Below are positions 23,357 through 38,500 of a stretch of 64,000 bases of DNA, piece by piece (the stretch's first letter is position 1; every line of letters starts with the position of its first letter). A program made the position numbers and the translations under genes. The notes under the pieces are model-generated. The model had not been told where the DNA came from. It saw only the letters and a program-made list of their open reading frames with translations, and did no database searches. The DNA is from Selaginella tamariscina (lineage: Eukaryota > Streptophyta > Lycopodiopsida > Selaginellales > Selaginellaceae): contig PUQB01000908.1 in NCBI GenBank assembly GCA_003024785.1, positions 1 through 64,000 of the forward strand, read 5' to 3'.

Positions 23357-26300
23357 TTAGAATATTATATCAAGTAGATCCGGTTCATAAACTTTTTTCC
23401 CAACCTTTCGCAGCTTGAAGTAGTTGCTGAAATTATGCCGCACAATCTTCCCTCTCTTCTCATCGACTTCGAGCTCATCTTCCACCTTGAAGAATGCGTC
23501 GCACATCTTCTCCAGCTCAGCGGAGACCCGTCCCTGTCCCTGTCCCTGATCTCAGGACAAACAGAAGAGACTTTAAGGCAAATGACACCGTAAAATGAAT
23601 GACATACCTGCAGGAATGGGAATCGTACACCCCGAAGAACGAGCACCTTTGAATCCTCAGTTATATCCACCTGAAAACAACACAGTAGAACCAACAGCAG
23701 TTTTGAATCGTGCTATACCTCATGCTCAACAGCTGCTTTCCCCTTGACGTGAAGGTACAAGCCGCACTCGTCTCCAAGCTTGATTTCCTCCTGCTTTGCC
23801 ACAGTGGTCCGCTGCTTCTTGAGAGGCCTAAAAAAAACAACAGTCGCGATCGAGTGTAAACTCAAATCAAACTGACCTGCCCTCGTCAAAATGTTCCATG
23901 AGGCCGGGCTCCCAGAGCTCTTGGAGCTCTTCAGCTTCATCCTCATCAGCAAGTTCTTTATTTTTTAAACGCGCAACCTTCGCTGCAGCTCTTTCCGGGG
24001 GAGGGCTGCAAAGAAAAGAATGAATGCAGCTGAGATACACGGGAGAGAAACAAGCTTACCCGTCATGCTTGAAAGTACTTGCCTGCTCGGGCCTGAAGTC
24101 CAAAATAAAACATTTAAGTTTTGATTTAACACAATGACAACAAACATACTTGCTGGTCTCCGCCCAACAAACATACTTGCTGGTCTCCGCCTCTGTGGAC
24201 TTGCTTGTTTCTTCTTTTCTTTGACCTTCGGGGTCCTGGAAAAAACAAACTGAAGTTGGCACTGAGGCAAGAACACAAGCTTACCAGGAGGAAAGACATG
24301 CTAAAAGCTTTTCAGCTTTCACAGCATCGGCTTGCCTGTTTCGGATCTGAACAGGCACAGCTCGCATCCGACCTGGATCCAGTTGGTACTTGCCATCCGG
24401 TCCTGGAACGAGCCAGGGCAACAGAACGTCGAACCCCGCTTGGTTTCTTTGCGGGATGATGGCAAACCCGCAAAGAAAACAGAAGAGGAGAAGCTTCCTG
24501 CTTATTTCCTTCCTGTTGAGGAACATGAAACGGTTGAAAAAAATGAAGCCTTTGGCCGTCACCTTGCGGCTACAGAGCACCGACAGGAAGCTGGCCAGGG
24601 GCACCGGGTGGCTATACATCTCGTGCTCCCCAGACTGCTTGAGCCTGCAACAATGATGCATGGCCAGCACCAGCAGCAGCCTCCCCACAATCTCTCCTCG
24701 TGGCCCCTCCACAACAAAGGCTTGCTTCAATACCCCACCCATGCTTTGGAGAAGAAGAACCAGCACCTCCACATTGGCCAAGATCTGACCCGCCGCCTCG
24801 CCCAGGATCGGCTCTATCACGTCAGCAGTGAAGATACGCTCCCGATCCCCACTTACGTGACTCACACTGCGCATATGGCCAGCCACCATGTGTTGGGCGA
24901 GGTCCGCCCACGCAGCCACCTCCAACCCGGCCACCACCCCGATGATGGCCGTTGCCATTGCCTGAATGATCATGCTCTTTTCTGGTGGGACCTCCGTCTT
25001 TTCCAGACTCACCAGAGACACCCCGTTCAACAGCTTCTGGCTGGCGAACTTCACTGCACCCTTCAGGGACACATTGTTTCCAAACAGAGCACGCCAGAGC
25101 GGGCGCCCCATCTTGAAGAGCTCCCTTATAAAGTCTTCCGAAACAGCAGCCACATCCTTCTGCTCCGACATCAGGCGCTTCAGCTTGTCCGGCTCCCTGT
25201 GCGCGCTTCCCACCATCCACACGGGCTGAAAAAACTTAGCCGCTGGATCCACACCCGCGCGCTCGGATCGAACATTCTGTGTGGGAAAAATAAGACCTAG
25301 CTTTCCTGCTGTGTCAGCCACCAGACCGAAGAGCTTCCTATGGTGGGGTATCGCCGAGAAGAACCTCCTAAAAGCCAAGAACGAACCTGGCCGCTCCTTG
25401 AACAAGGAGGCGGCTTCATCCAGACAGAAGACGACCTTCCTTTCCACGACCTCCCTTTCCACGACCTCCCTTTCCACGACCTCCACGACCTTTTTCCACG
25501 ACCTCCTTTCCACGACCTCCTTTCCACGACCTCCCTTTCCACGACCTCCCTTTCCAGTGTGAAGACTCCGCTCAGCTTGCCGTCAATCCATTTCCGCAGT
25601 TGATCAGGATTCCACTGCTCTCCGGGAGCAGGAGACTGGTGAGGCACTGTTCCAGTCACGTCCTCCTTGAGTTCCTTGTAACTGGTAACACAATGTCAGC
25701 CCAAAAACTACAGGAATTCCAATTGAGATACCTCTGGGACACCTCCTTGTGGAATGACTCCTGCGCCTCCTTCCACTTCTCCGGGTTTTGTCCCTCCTTG
25801 GGGAATGACGCCTGCGTCTCCCTCCACTCCTCCGGGCTTGCGTCCTTTATCTGCAAGAGGATGGCGGCCACCCATGCCGCAATGCAGCGGGGGTCGTTGG
25901 TATCGGAAGTCAGCACGTCGGCAACTGCACTTCGCCCGGGGACGCCCGTCGCGCCGGGGCTCATAAACGAAACGTACGCGACGTGGAAGCCTTTGGTAGC
26001 CAGCTCCTGGATCGATCTCGACTTCCCCCAACCCGAACTCTGCAGCGCCATCGTCCAGGCGGCATGATGTGTGTCAAGCGCCCACTCATTCATGTAGCCA
26101 TCCACAACACCCCCGAGATAGTCCACAACACGCAGAGGATCTTGGTACACTAGGTTCCACCCTCGGGACAGGGCTTCCTTCACACTCCCTGCGACTTGTT
26201 CTTGCTCCTCCACCGGAGGAGGACTCGGGGGAGTTACCAGCAGGAGAGGCTGCACCGGTTCAGCTGCAGCGGCAGCTCTATCTGCCCATTCTTTGTCAGA

Positions 26301-26689
26301 TTCTCGCATCGCAAACTGCACCTCCGTAATCGCTTTATACAATGTCCGCGTCGCTCTTAGCACCTCAGCACTGCCCTCCCCCTCATCAATTCTAGCATTC
26401 CAATCGAGCAACCAACGTCGAATGGATGTGCCGGCGGGGAATGGGGGCGGCTCAGGCGCAGAGTTGATCTCCTCCAGCGCTTGACGCAGGCGCGCCGGGA
26501 GTGCTGTGAATGGAGAGCGAGAGAGAGAGAGATAATCAGTCAGTCGGAGCTAGAAGGTTCTAAGCGCATACCGCAGAGATAGACGTTTTGTTCGGGCAGA
26601 AACTTGCCGCAGCCATACTTCGCCTCCAGCTTCTCTGGCGTGAAGCTGCTTTCTTCAGGAGGGTGATCGTGCCGCAAGACTCTCACCAT
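23357..26689 (-). CDS. CRN-like NTPase/REase gene, copy 2 (about one to three breaks)
   Basis: All nine exons are recognisable. Exon 2 is open from exon 1 through the P-loop SSGWGKSR. Exon 3 is open from the minisatellite through Walker B FCLDEAASLF, ADTAGKLGLIFP and the REase-like GFDVLLPWL...PVQIRNR to its splice donor. The C-terminal exons 4-9 match copy 4. The minisatellite (25433-25557) is irregular. Overall there are perhaps one to three interruptions, so it is nearly whole. The stop is at 23357-23359 and the LEA-like gene follows on the same strand. Confidence 0.7.
24138..24191 (-). repeat. 27-bp duplication of the exon 4 splice donor, copy 2
   Basis: Identical arrangement to 11789-11842, with two in-frame GTATGT donors 27 nt apart. 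Confidence 0.85.
25433..25557 (-). repeat. 15-bp coding minisatellite, copy 2
   Basis: About eight units, several shortened and one region compressed to CCTCCACGACC. Located immediately before Walker B. Confidence 0.9.
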
Positions 26690-29600
26690 CTGCGAGAGGA
26701 AAACCTAGTAGAAGGAACTAGGGTAATTTCAAACAGTGCGGGATGAATCGGAACCCACGTCAGGAAAGTGATGGCAGCATGTGGGCTGAGATGAGATTAG
26801 AGAATTGGGGCGGTGGCGGAGCGATCAGCTACCATTCCCCGGGGGAAAGAAAAGGGCGTCGTTTAGGGCCTAGAGCGCAAATTAATTTGAATGACTAGAT
26901 CTTCTTATGAGTGCCTAATTAAGTAAGGAAATGAAAAATAAACCATTTTTTAGCCTTCATGTTAGTTAAAATTAAAGTTACGTGTTTTAACCTACAACTT
27001 TTACAATATCATCGATGAAGAAAAACACCCAGGGGGTTCACTTAGTATAAATGGTCCAGACCATGTGCATCCATAATGTTAAAAGTTTATGCTGTGTGCT
27101 CTCTGACATATTGAACAGTACACTACTCCAATAGGTTATCAACTTGTGATATCTGAAATAGTTTTGTGCTGCATGGCACATGATGACAGGTGGCTTAGCA
27201 TGTGTAGCATTTTCTTGTGGACACGTGTTCACCGTTAGTTCTATGATGTTTTTGGTATTATATTTATGTTTTTAATATCGATTTTGCCATATTTCCAACT
27301 GAATCATTTATGCTATATTTTTAAAATTCGAATTTTACAAATAAATTTATTTAGTTATGCTTGAACACAGTATATACTTTAAATACACATTGTGAGGGTG
27401 TGTTGAGAATCCTGATTGCCTGCATACAAATACATATGGATGTACTTGATACATGAGTATAAATGGGTGATAATCCCAGACCCACATCTTTTGGCCGGCC
27501 AAAGGACAGAACATGGACTCTGACCAAGGACAGGAACCAGACTCCAAGTCCTAAGTTGGCCAACCTGCGCGCACGCCCGTGTGTGTGTTGTGTGTGTGTG
27601 TGTGTATAGAGAGAGAGGGGAAATGGAAACTAATTTCAACCACAACGAGGATAGAGATTTCTTTAAACAATCGGTCTCTTCTGTGTTTGCTCACATGATA
27701 CAATGTGTGTGTGTGTGTGTTAAAATAATAAATCTGTATTCTCGGCCGGTGCTGAAGGTTTCAATGATGGGCAAATGATTCCACTACGGGATCGTGATAT
27801 GCCCTATGGAAAATGACATAAGTAGTGGGAATGATCTTACAAAAAAAGAAACAATATAAAAATAAAACAGTAAATCATCTGTTTCACAAAAAAGAAATTT
27901 AATTATATGTCCTTTGGAATTAAAATATTGTGGGTACGTGTTTATTTGACAATAATATTCTTTATTAAATTGATAAGTGTCTTGTGTGAACAAGACTTTG
28001 AAACAGTAATTATGATTATTTATAAATAAATATCATGATTTGTCAAGAACTTCAAATCATTGATATTAGGAGTATTGGATGACATTAACAAAAGAATTTA
28101 AAATAGTCATTTTCTTATAAATATTATGTTGAATACTTAAATGAGTGATAATGCAAATATACACCTAACATAATGCTCATGGCCATAATAATTATAATGT
28201 GTTTAAATTTTTCGTTAAGTGGTAGTGTGGATTGACAATAATGAATTATATTGACATGCAAGCCGTTAAAGCTAATGTAGTTTACCCAAAGCAACGTTAA
28301 AAAATTAATACAAAATTAATTTAATATCAAGGTCACCACCATTTTAAGCATATTATGTATATACATATGCCATATAAGACACATTGTGTATTGGAAGAAT
28401 AACGTAGACATTTTGGATTCTTATTTGAAACTTTAAGTTTCGTTGTTGCAATACTTAGGAGTTGCAATATCGGAGCCTAGGTAATGTACATTTAACAAAA
28501 GATTGACATCAATTTAAAAACAAGAATAAATGAAGTAATGTCAGGTGTGTTCATTATATATCAAAATAGCTATATATATTAATATGATACATATATATTC
28601 ATTATTAATGTTAATGAAGCAAATTTTTAGACTTTAAAAATCCTTAAATACCATATGCAGTACAACATTATAAAGATTGATAACTTCATCCTTAATGAAG
28701 TAAACTTTATATTGTTGTGTTTATATAATATATACATATATATAACTTTCTTGTTTTATTTTAACATTAATAATTTGTGAAATGTAAATAACAATGCAAC
28801 ATTAAAGAACTTTAATTGTTAATTGAATGTTATATTCTTATTCAAGTAATTTAAAAGTTTTTACTTATTTATATATTTATAAAATGTTTTGGTATTTCTT
28901 TCATTATTAAGTGTTTATTTTATTATGTATGGAAATGCCTAGATAAGCATATTCATGTATATGCCTACATTGTGTGTGTATACATGTGTGCACCTCTCTC
29001 TTATGTAATTTTACATGTATGATATGTCTTTTTTTTTTATATATTCTAGACTTTTAAATATATGCATAAATTTAAAAATCTCTCTTTCTCTCTCTCTCAC
29101 ACACACATACTATTCTTATATAACATACATAATATTTAATATTTATTTATATAATCTCATACATTTCTATAGTGATGAAAAGAAGCCAAATATAACTATA
29201 TAAATAATTATACATATTTAATGTGAAAGTAAAAAATGTACAAACCCATGTTTAATTAATCATTCACATTGACCAACAAACTAAATAGTAGAATTACTAT
29301 GTATTTACTAATAAAGCATTTTTATATATTTTGTTGTGCTTGTCTTTCCAACTGTAGAGTTAAAGTCTAGATTTTTTATTAATTTGAATTATGTGCAAGT
29401 AAGTTGCAAACTCAACTCTTAAGTCATAAATATCAATAGTTGTTACATATGTCTCATGCAACACAAGTTTCTTCAAAACCTTGTGAACAGATTCTAAATA
29501 TTCTTGATACATACTTGTTTTATGTGTGATGTCATTAGTGTTAACAATCTCATCCTATCTACTAACATATCTTCTAAAAGATTTGTGCTTCTAAGTTGAT

Positions 29601-30294
29601 GAGAGAAGTGGCTTATATTCATTAAATTCAAGTTGATAAGCACTCACATATTGTGCAAGTTGGAAAACTAACAATTGCATACTAGGGTTATACATATAAC
29701 AAGCTTGTGCCACTTTCGAGTCACCCTTTTTTCTTATGAAGATATTATTGATATAAACTTGTGATGTGCATAGCTTTGACTTATTTGTAGCATGGCCAAA
29801 TTTAATGATTTTATCTTTCTAAGACTTAACTTTTGCAAAATGTTCCTACTTCTTATATTATAACAAGCTGTATAATTCCTGAAAGGTACTCACCATTCAA
29901 AGCATAAAATTATTTTTATGAATGTTACTTTGTGTCCCAACATGTCGACATGTTACACCTAGTTATTTACAACAATGTGCTTAATGGTATAATGAAATTT
30001 TGGGACACTCAACAAGTGGTTATATGGTTGGGTTTTAATAAGATATTGGTATCAAGCTAGGAGCAAGTGAAGTAAGGCCAGGTGCATTTCATTATCTCTC
30101 CTAATAGTTATTTTGTATATATATATAATATTATATATATATATATATATATATTCATAATTGATGTTAATGAAGCAAATTTTCACGCTTTGAAAATTTA
30201 TGAAGATTATATACACTGCAACATTATAAAGATTAGTAACCGCATCCATAATAAAGTAAATTTTTTATATACATGTCAATGCTGTCTTTATGTG

Positions 30295-30371
<77 letters not shown>

Positions 30372-31585
30372 CTTCCTTATTTTAACATTAACAATTTGTA
30401 AAATGCTAGTAGTGATGCAAAATTAAAGATCGTTTAATTGTTAATTGAATGACAAAAATATACGAATTTTTATAATAAAAGAATTTATTTCAATTTACAT
30501 CACTAATGATATAATTCAAAAATCTTTAAGAATATACCATTATTATTATTGAAAATTATAAGATTATGACATGGATATTAAGAATTTTCCATGGGATGTG
30601 TAATAAAACTGAAAAATATAATTATATGTACAATATGACATTCCTTATTTGATTTGTGTAATGACTTTCTTTAATAGAGAGGGTATATTACATTTATAAG
30701 CTTGGGTAAATACATGTGTAACATACCCTTATACAACATCACTAACATAAACAATAATGATGTAGAAGTATTCATTTTATTTATTTATTTATTTATTCTT
30801 AATCTCAAAATAATTTTAAGAATATCCTTGGCACCTAAGACAAATATTCATTTAGAATTTCTTTTATTATTTTCATTTGTTTATGTTAATATATTATATA
30901 AACTTTAGAACGCTTATATATGTAAATACATGCATACTTACATAAATTTCTATAATATATTCTAAATATACCATATATAAAATAAGTGAAGATCTTATGA
31001 TTTTCTTTTATAAATGATAATTAATATATACTAATACAGTAAATGATTCTTCTACACTTACATAATGTAAATACATATATAATTTGTATATATATGTATG
31101 TATGCATATATTTATTTTAATAAGATTTTGTCATAATTACATTTTTACTATGTTGAGTGTTAATATGAATCATTCATGCATGTTGAAATAAATTGTACAT
31201 CCATTTTGTGATGCTTAATAACAATAAAGATATAATGTCTTCATGAATTTACTCTTATGTGTTTTATCATCATTAGTTTCATATTAAGTTTTCTTATTTA
31301 AATGTTTAATATAAATTTTTACTGAGGTCATATTATATAAAACTATAAATAATTGTCACATTCTTACTTCATTAATTTAATATTTTAATTGATAAAAACA
31401 TTATGCATGTTGCAATTTGTAATATCTTATTATCTTTACACTCAATTGTTAACGAAAGCTTAACTACAAAATAAAAAATTATAATTATTATAAAAAGTAA
31501 TATATTATACATAGTATACCAATATTATGTAAAAACTACTCTATTAAATATTATTAATAATACAAATATGAACACATACAACATA
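26690..31585. other. AT-rich non-coding DNA, unit 3
   Basis: Upstream flank of CRN-like copy 2, without either MITE. It shares a CCACATCTTTTGGCCGG segment (near 27480-27497) only with unit 1. GT arrays lie at about 27580-27604 and 27704-27720, and TA arrays at about 30115-30153 and 30298-30371. No coding sequence seen. Confidence 0.8.
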
Positions 31586-33296
31586 CCAAAGGGCCAACAC
31601 GTGGCACACATGGCTGCCAGGTGCCATTTGGCGTCATCACCCTGTGTGAGCAACGCTAAGTTTCCCAGAACAACCCCAACGACCACTAGGGTTAGACTCT
31701 AATGCCCAAGTGGACAGGAGACTTAGGGTTTAGCCTAAGTCTCCCTAGAGTGTCTACCCCAAAACCCTTGAGGGATAACCCTAGTTGATTTAGGGTTTAG
31801 CTAAGTCTCCCTAGAGTGTCTGCCCCCAAAACCCTTGAGGGATAACCCTAGTTGACTCAGGGTCTTGCCCTAGAAGACCTAGATAGGCTCATGCCCTAAC
31901 CCCATCAGTGTTCCACACATACCCCTAGACAGAGCTAAGGCATCGTCACTTACCCTTGAGAATCACCCTCATCCGGGAGTACAACCCCTTTAGGGCGACA
32001 AGGGGTACCCTGAACCACGACTAACCCCTAAAGGTTTGAGTGGCCAAGTTATACCCTAGACCTAGAGCTAGTACTTAATGAGGACACGAGTGTGCGCCGT
32101 AGGCGAACGAGTGTCTTGCTAAGCAAACTCCCTAAGGCTAGGTTTGGGATAACCCTAAGCACATGACCTTGCGAGTGCCTCACGAAAGGGCTCCTGCTAA
32201 CATGTTTAGGTTGTTCAACCCTTGAATTCCAAGGAGAACACTCCCCTAGCCAAGTGTGCCAAAGCACACCTACTTATGAGACCTAACCTCCCTTGAGCGG
32301 ATGCCCAAGGCTTAGCACCTAGTGCAAGCACAAGCATGTCTGTTTGCTAAAGTATCCAGCCCCTTGGCGACAAGCCCATGACATAACCCCAAAGGGCGTG
32401 CCTCAGGCGTTGTACCATGTGACGTTTAGCCCAGTGTCACATCTCCATGTGACACTGCCTTCCCCGATGTGGGCTATCATGCCATACCCCTTAGATTCAA
32501 GAGTTGCACCAAGTACCACAAACGTGGCTCCTAATTGCCCAACTCTAGAACCCCTCTATGAACCCTCAGGAACCAAGTCACGTGAACCTGTCAAACAAGA
32601 TCCCACGCCCACATTGGACAAGGACACGGATGTGCCTTGCTTGGCCGTGAGTGCCTAGCTTGACGTGGAGGAGGAGGCTGGAGACAAGCCTCAACCTCTG
32701 CCTCTTGGAACGTGCATTCCGACAAGACCTCCCAGGCATGGATTCGCCAACGTTAAGGGTAAGCTACCCCGAAGGTGGACGTACCCCTGGCATCTGGAAG
32801 TTAGGGCGGCACAACAGAGGGTTGTGCCTTGATGACACAAGCTAGAGCTTGCACCGGGAGAAGAGTAACGAGCTCAGTCATGAACCCAGGAACCCTCGCT
32901 CCTATATACTACCTTATTTATGTGAAGAGGCCCCCCCTTATTTCCTGTTTACATAAGGGCTAGCACTGAAATCTCATTCCCAGAGGGAACATACTTGGTG
33001 AGTTATCCATCAACCCCTAAACCCTAACCTGTCAAACCTAGGGGTATTTCTAAGCATATCCGACATGTCGAACTCACCGGAACTAGCCATTAATCCAACC
33101 GGGACACGGAAAACGAGGGTAAGAGTTTTTAGAAGGTAAGTGCTACCTTCGCTTAGAGTTTCTCGAGATATCTAAGGACAGCCGCGGACTACCCTAAACA
33201 CTAAGTGCACTAAGCGGGCTGTTTCTCACTATACTAGGGCTTGTCAACATAGTACAGTAGGTAACAACAGTCAACGTCCAAAGTAAAGAGAGTCAT
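31586..33296. repeat. GC-richer non-coding block, unit 3
   Basis: Same block as at 7019-8746, with the 68-bp duplication at 31720-31853. It carries many one-base differences from the other units, mostly missing bases. Confidence 0.6.
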
Positions 33297-34026
33297 AATA
33301 AAAACTATGACAACATGTATATGTGCACATGCATATTTTATGTGGCATTTTATAAGCTTTTACTTATTTTAGTATATTTTATCATTCTTAATCATTTATA
33401 TAAATATATTTAATTGTTTATTATTATTATTATTATTTGTAATATGCATGTAAATGATAGTAAAGAAGCTCTTTATTGATGTAATTAATTATAAATCAAC
33501 TTAAACTTTGATTTATAGAATATATAAGTAAAATATATTGTGTTTGGTGTTGTGCAAAGGATTTAATAAGGATAAATAAATTGAACATATAAAAATTAGT
33601 CTTGGTTTCAATTTCAATCTATTGCATATTATAAAGATTAATAATTATTCATAATATCTTCTTAATATTTAATTATTTTCCTTTTCATTTTGAATTTGTA
33701 TTTATAATAGTAATAAGCTTTAGAATTCACTTCCTCTTATTAATTTTAAAAAAAAAGAATTAATAAATAAATCAATATGGTGTTATATTGATAATTTAGA
33801 AACGTATTATAAATTGAGCTTTAACTTATTAAATATACACATAATCATATTAATTAAAAACATAAAATTAAAAAGAAAAAAAGAAATGACATATACATGT
33901 ATGTTATTAAACAAACATACATAGAGTGAATTAACTCATATGATTTTTTAAGTTCGAATGTAAAAAAAACTTATGTTTATAACACACCTACACATAAACA
34001 AATTGAATGTAGTCACTCACCTAATT
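33297..34026. other. AT-rich non-coding spacer, unit 3
   Basis: Same spacer as at 8747-9491; nothing coding seen. Confidence 0.7.
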
Positions 34027-34652
34027 TTATAAGCATTGAAATAAGCATTTATTAAGTAATTTTTTATTTTTATTTTTATTTTTGTTAAAATCGATATCAA
34101 TTTTAGTATGTACATGCATGTCTCCCTTGTCTTCTCAGCATCTCTCTCTTCCCCCTCTCCCGGCTCCAGCGAGTGCCTCCCTTGTCTTCTCAGCACTCTC
34201 CTTCGTCTTTTCACCCATCTACGTTCACCAAAAGAACCTACGTTAGATACACATATGCATGTGCGTGCGTGTGTGAGTGAGTGAGAGAGAGAGAGTTCCT
34301 GAGACAAATTCCTCTGCTGGTTCCTCCATAAAAGTCACTTTAAATACTGAACTTTAATAACATATTTACATTTAAATTTATATACATAACATATACTTAC
34401 CTGCTGGAAAAAACCACCAGTTTGTTCTTTGGACTGCTGAGTCTTCTCTTTCGTAGCCTGAGAAGCATTGCTTGCAGAATCCTTAGCATGGCCCATCTTC
34501 TCCTGAGCTGACCCTTTAACCTCCTAATTTTGAATTTTAAATAACATAGAAACAAAATTAATACATTTAAAATTGATATTAATAAAAAATTAAAAATTCA
34601 CCTCTTTCTTCTGACCAGCCTCATCCATCTTCTCCTCAGCAGTTCCCTCCAT
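34027..34652 (-). CDS. LEA-like protein, copy 3 (exon C frame altered)
   Basis: Exon A 34602-34652 and exon B 34401-34523 match copy 2 exactly in length. Exon C begins at 34218. It lacks two single bases relative to copy 2 (one in the ALAGARE region, one in the following purine run), so the frame changes over part of the exon. These may be assembly errors given the indel-rich surroundings. Confidence 0.55.
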
Positions 34653-35408
34653 CTCCTGATATAATATGTTAATTAGTGACACATACTGCACTCTCTCTCT
34701 TACACACGCACGCACGCACGCACTAATTTTACCTCTTTGTTTTGTAATAAATTTATTAATATGTAATGCAACTACTCAGTAATGGTTGAAAACTTATTAA
34801 ACAGGAATATACAACTTACCTTGCCCACAACCGGCAGAAGATTTTTGCTCAAATTTTAACCCGATATTGAACAGCCTTATAATTTAGGTGACAAATTAAT
34901 TCTGGTTAGTTTTATTTAAAAATTTAAAAAAACCATTTCAATGTTTTTATTTACATGCCCAAAAGTAACTATTCTACCCTACAAGAAAAACATTCGATGG
35001 TAGACAGAGACGATGCTTATGCCCAAACAAAATTTATTGGCTCGTAAAGACTCTAGTTACAAAGAATTATGGAAACAAGATATACTCCATAAAGCATAAA
35101 GCTAAACGGGATGCTTGAAGACGATGGAGAACAGCATGTTTCAATTGCAAGAGTACCAGAAATTTAAATGTAATTTGTATGTAAAGCTTTAATTTATTTT
35201 TTTAATCTCTTCATATTGCCTTTGCCCAAGGTATCCTTCAGTCGTCGTTGTAGCGCTTGTGTAAAGTTAGTTACACTTTAATACGTTATTTCCAAGAAAT
35301 AAAAGAAAGAGGAAAACAGAACAAAGTGATGGAGGCTCAGTCTGATCCATCTCCCAGTTCCAGCCACATTTTCTTGTTAAAACTAGGTTTCTATTAGCCA
35401 TTATTAAA

Positions 35409-35416
35409 TACGTGGC
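35409..35416. promoter_or_regulatory. ABRE-like TACGTGGC, unit 3
   Basis: Same element and relative position as in unit 1. Confidence 0.4.
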
Positions 35417-35519
35417 AAAGCTAGAAATTCTAACCTAGCCTCAATGCACTTAAAAGCTGAGTACAGATAATCCACAAGCTTTTAAGAACATAATAATAAT
35501 GATAATCAACATGTATATT

Positions 35520-38500
35520 TTAGAATATTATATCAAGTAGATCCGGTTCATAAACTTTTTTCCCAACCTTTCGCAGCTTGAAGTAGTTGCTGAAATTATG
35601 CCGCACAATCTTCCCTCTCTTCTCATCGACTTCGAGCTCATCTTCCACCTTGAAGAATGCGTCGCACATCTTCTCCAGCTCAGCGGAGACCCGTCCCTGT
35701 CCCTGTGATCTCAGGACAAACAGAAGAGACTTTAAGGCAAATGACACCGTAAAATGAATGACATACCTGCAGGAATGGGAATCGTACACCCCGAAGAACG
35801 AGCACCTTTGAATCCTCAGTTATATCCACCTGAAAACAACACAGTAGAACCAACAGCAGTTTTGAATCGTGCTATACCTCATGCTCAACAGCTGCTTTCC
35901 CCTTGACGTGAAGGTACAAGCCGCACTCGTCTCCAAGCTTGATTTCCTCCTGCTTTGCCACAGTGGTCCGCTGCTTCTTGAGAGGCCTAAAAAAAACAAC
36001 AGTCGCGATCGAGTGTAAACTCAAATCAAACTGACCTGCCCTCGTCAAAATGTTCCATGAGGCCGGGCTCCCAGAGCTCTTGGAGCTCTTCAGCTTCATC
36101 CTCATCAGCAAGTTCTTTATTTTTTAAACGCGCAACCTTCGCTGCAGCTCTTTCCGGGGAGGGCTGCAAAGAAAAGAATGAATGCAGCTGAGATACACGG
36201 GAGAGAAACAAGCTTACCCGTCATGCTTGAAAGTACTTGCCTGCTCGGGCCTGAAGTCCAAAATAAAACATTTAAGTTTTGATTTAACACAATGACAACA
36301 AACATACTTGCTGGTCTCCGCCTCCGTGGACTTGCTTGTTCTTCTTTTTCTTTGACCTTCGGGTCCTGGAAAAAACAAACTGAAGTTGGCACTGAGCAAG
36401 AACACAAGCTTACCAGGAGGAAAGACATGCTAAAAGCTTTTCAGCTTTCACAGCATCGGCTTGCCTGTTTCGGATCTGAACAGGCACAGCTCGCATCCGA
36501 CCTGGATCCAGTTGGTACTTGCCATCCGGTCCTGGAACGAGCCAGGGCAACAGAACGTCGAACCCCGCTTGGTTTCTTTGCGGGATGATGGCAAACCCGC
36601 AAAGAAAACAGAAGAGGAGAAGCTTCCTGCTTATTTCCTTCCTGTTGAGGAACATGAAACGGTTGAAAAAAATGAAGCCTTTGGCCGTCACCTTGCGGCT
36701 ACAGAGCACCGACAGGAAGCTGCCAGGGCACCGGGTGGCTATACATCTCGTGCTCCCAGACTGCTGAGCCTGCAACAATGATGCATGGCCAGCACCAGCA
36801 GCAGCCTCCCCACAATCTCTCCTCGTGGCCCCTCCACAACAAAGGCTTGCTTCAATACCCCACCCATGCTTTGGAGAAGAAGAAGCAGCACCTCCACATT
36901 GGCCAAGATCTGACCCGCCGCCTCGCCCAGGATCGGCTCTATCACGTCAGCAGTGAAGATACGCTCCCGATCCCCACTTACGTGACTCACACTGCGCATA
37001 TGGCCAGCCACCATGTGTTGGGCGAGGTCCGCCCACGCAGCCACCTCCAACCCGGCCACCACCCCGATGATGGCCGTTGCCATTGCCTGAATGATCATGC
37101 TCTTTCTGGTGGGACCTCCGTCTTTTCCAGACTCACCAGAGACACCCCGTTCAACAGCTTCTGGCTGGCGAACTTCACTGCACCCTTCAGGGACATTGTT
37201 TCCAAACAGAGCACGCCAGAGCGGGCGCCCCATCTTGAAGAGCTCCCTTATAAAGTCTTCCGAAACAGCAGCCACATCCTTCTGCTCCGACATCAGGCGC
37301 TTCAGCTTGTCCGGCTCCCTGTGCGCGCTTCCCACCATCCACACGGGCTGAAAAACTTAGCCGCTGGATCCACACCCCGCGCGCTCGGATCGAACATTCT
37401 GTGTGGGAAAATAAGACCTAGCTTCCTGCTGTGTCAGCCACCAGACCGAAGAGCTTCCTATGGTGGGGTATCGCCGAGAAGAACCTCCTAAAAGCCAAGA
37501 ACGAACCTGGCCGCTCCTTGAACAAGGAGGCGGCTTCATCCAGACAGAAGACGACCTTCCTTTCCACGACCTCCTTTCCACGACCTCCTTTACCTCCTTT
37601 CCACGACCTTCCTTTCACGACCTCCTTTCCACGACCTCCCTTTCCACGACCTCCCTTTCCAGTGTGAAGACTCCGCTCAGCTTGCCGTCAATCCATTCCG
37701 CAGTTGATCAGGATTCCACTGCTCTCCGGGAGCAGGAGACTGGTGAGGCACTGTTCCAGTCACGTCCTCCTTGAGTTCCTTGTAACTGGTAACACAATGT
37801 CAGCCCAAAAACTACAGGAATTCCATTGAGATACCTCTGGGACACCTCCTTGTGGAATGACTCCTGCGCCTCCTTCCACTTCTCCGGGTTTTGTCCCTCC
37901 TTGGGGAATGACGCCTGCGTCTCCCTCCACTCCTCCGGGCTTGCGTCCTTTATCTGCAAGAGGATGGCGGCCACCCATGCCGCAATGCAGCGGGGGTCGT
38001 TGGTATCGGAAGTCAGCACGTCGGCAACTGCACTTCGCCCGGGGACGCCCGTCGCGCCGGGGCTCATAAACGAAACGTACGCGACGTGAAGCCTTTGGTA
38101 GCCAGCTCCTGGATCGATCTCGACTTCCCCCAACCCGAACTCTGCAGCGCCATCGTCCAGGCGGCAATGTGTGTCAAGCGCCCACTCATTCATGTAGCCA
38201 TCCACAACACCCCGAGATAGTCCACAACACGCAGAGGATCTTGGTACACTAGGTTCCACCCTCGGGACAGGGCTTCCTTCACACTCCCTGCGACTTGTTC
38301 TTGCTCCTCCACCGGAGGAGGACTCGGGGGAGTTACCAGCAGGAGAGGCTGCACCGGTTCAGCAGCGGCAGCTCTATCTGCCCATTCTTTGTCAGATTCT
38401 CGCATCGCAAACTGCACCTCCGTAATCGCTTTATACAATGTCCGCGTCGCTCTTAGCACCTCAGCACTGCCCTCCCCCTCATCAATTCTAGCATTCCAAT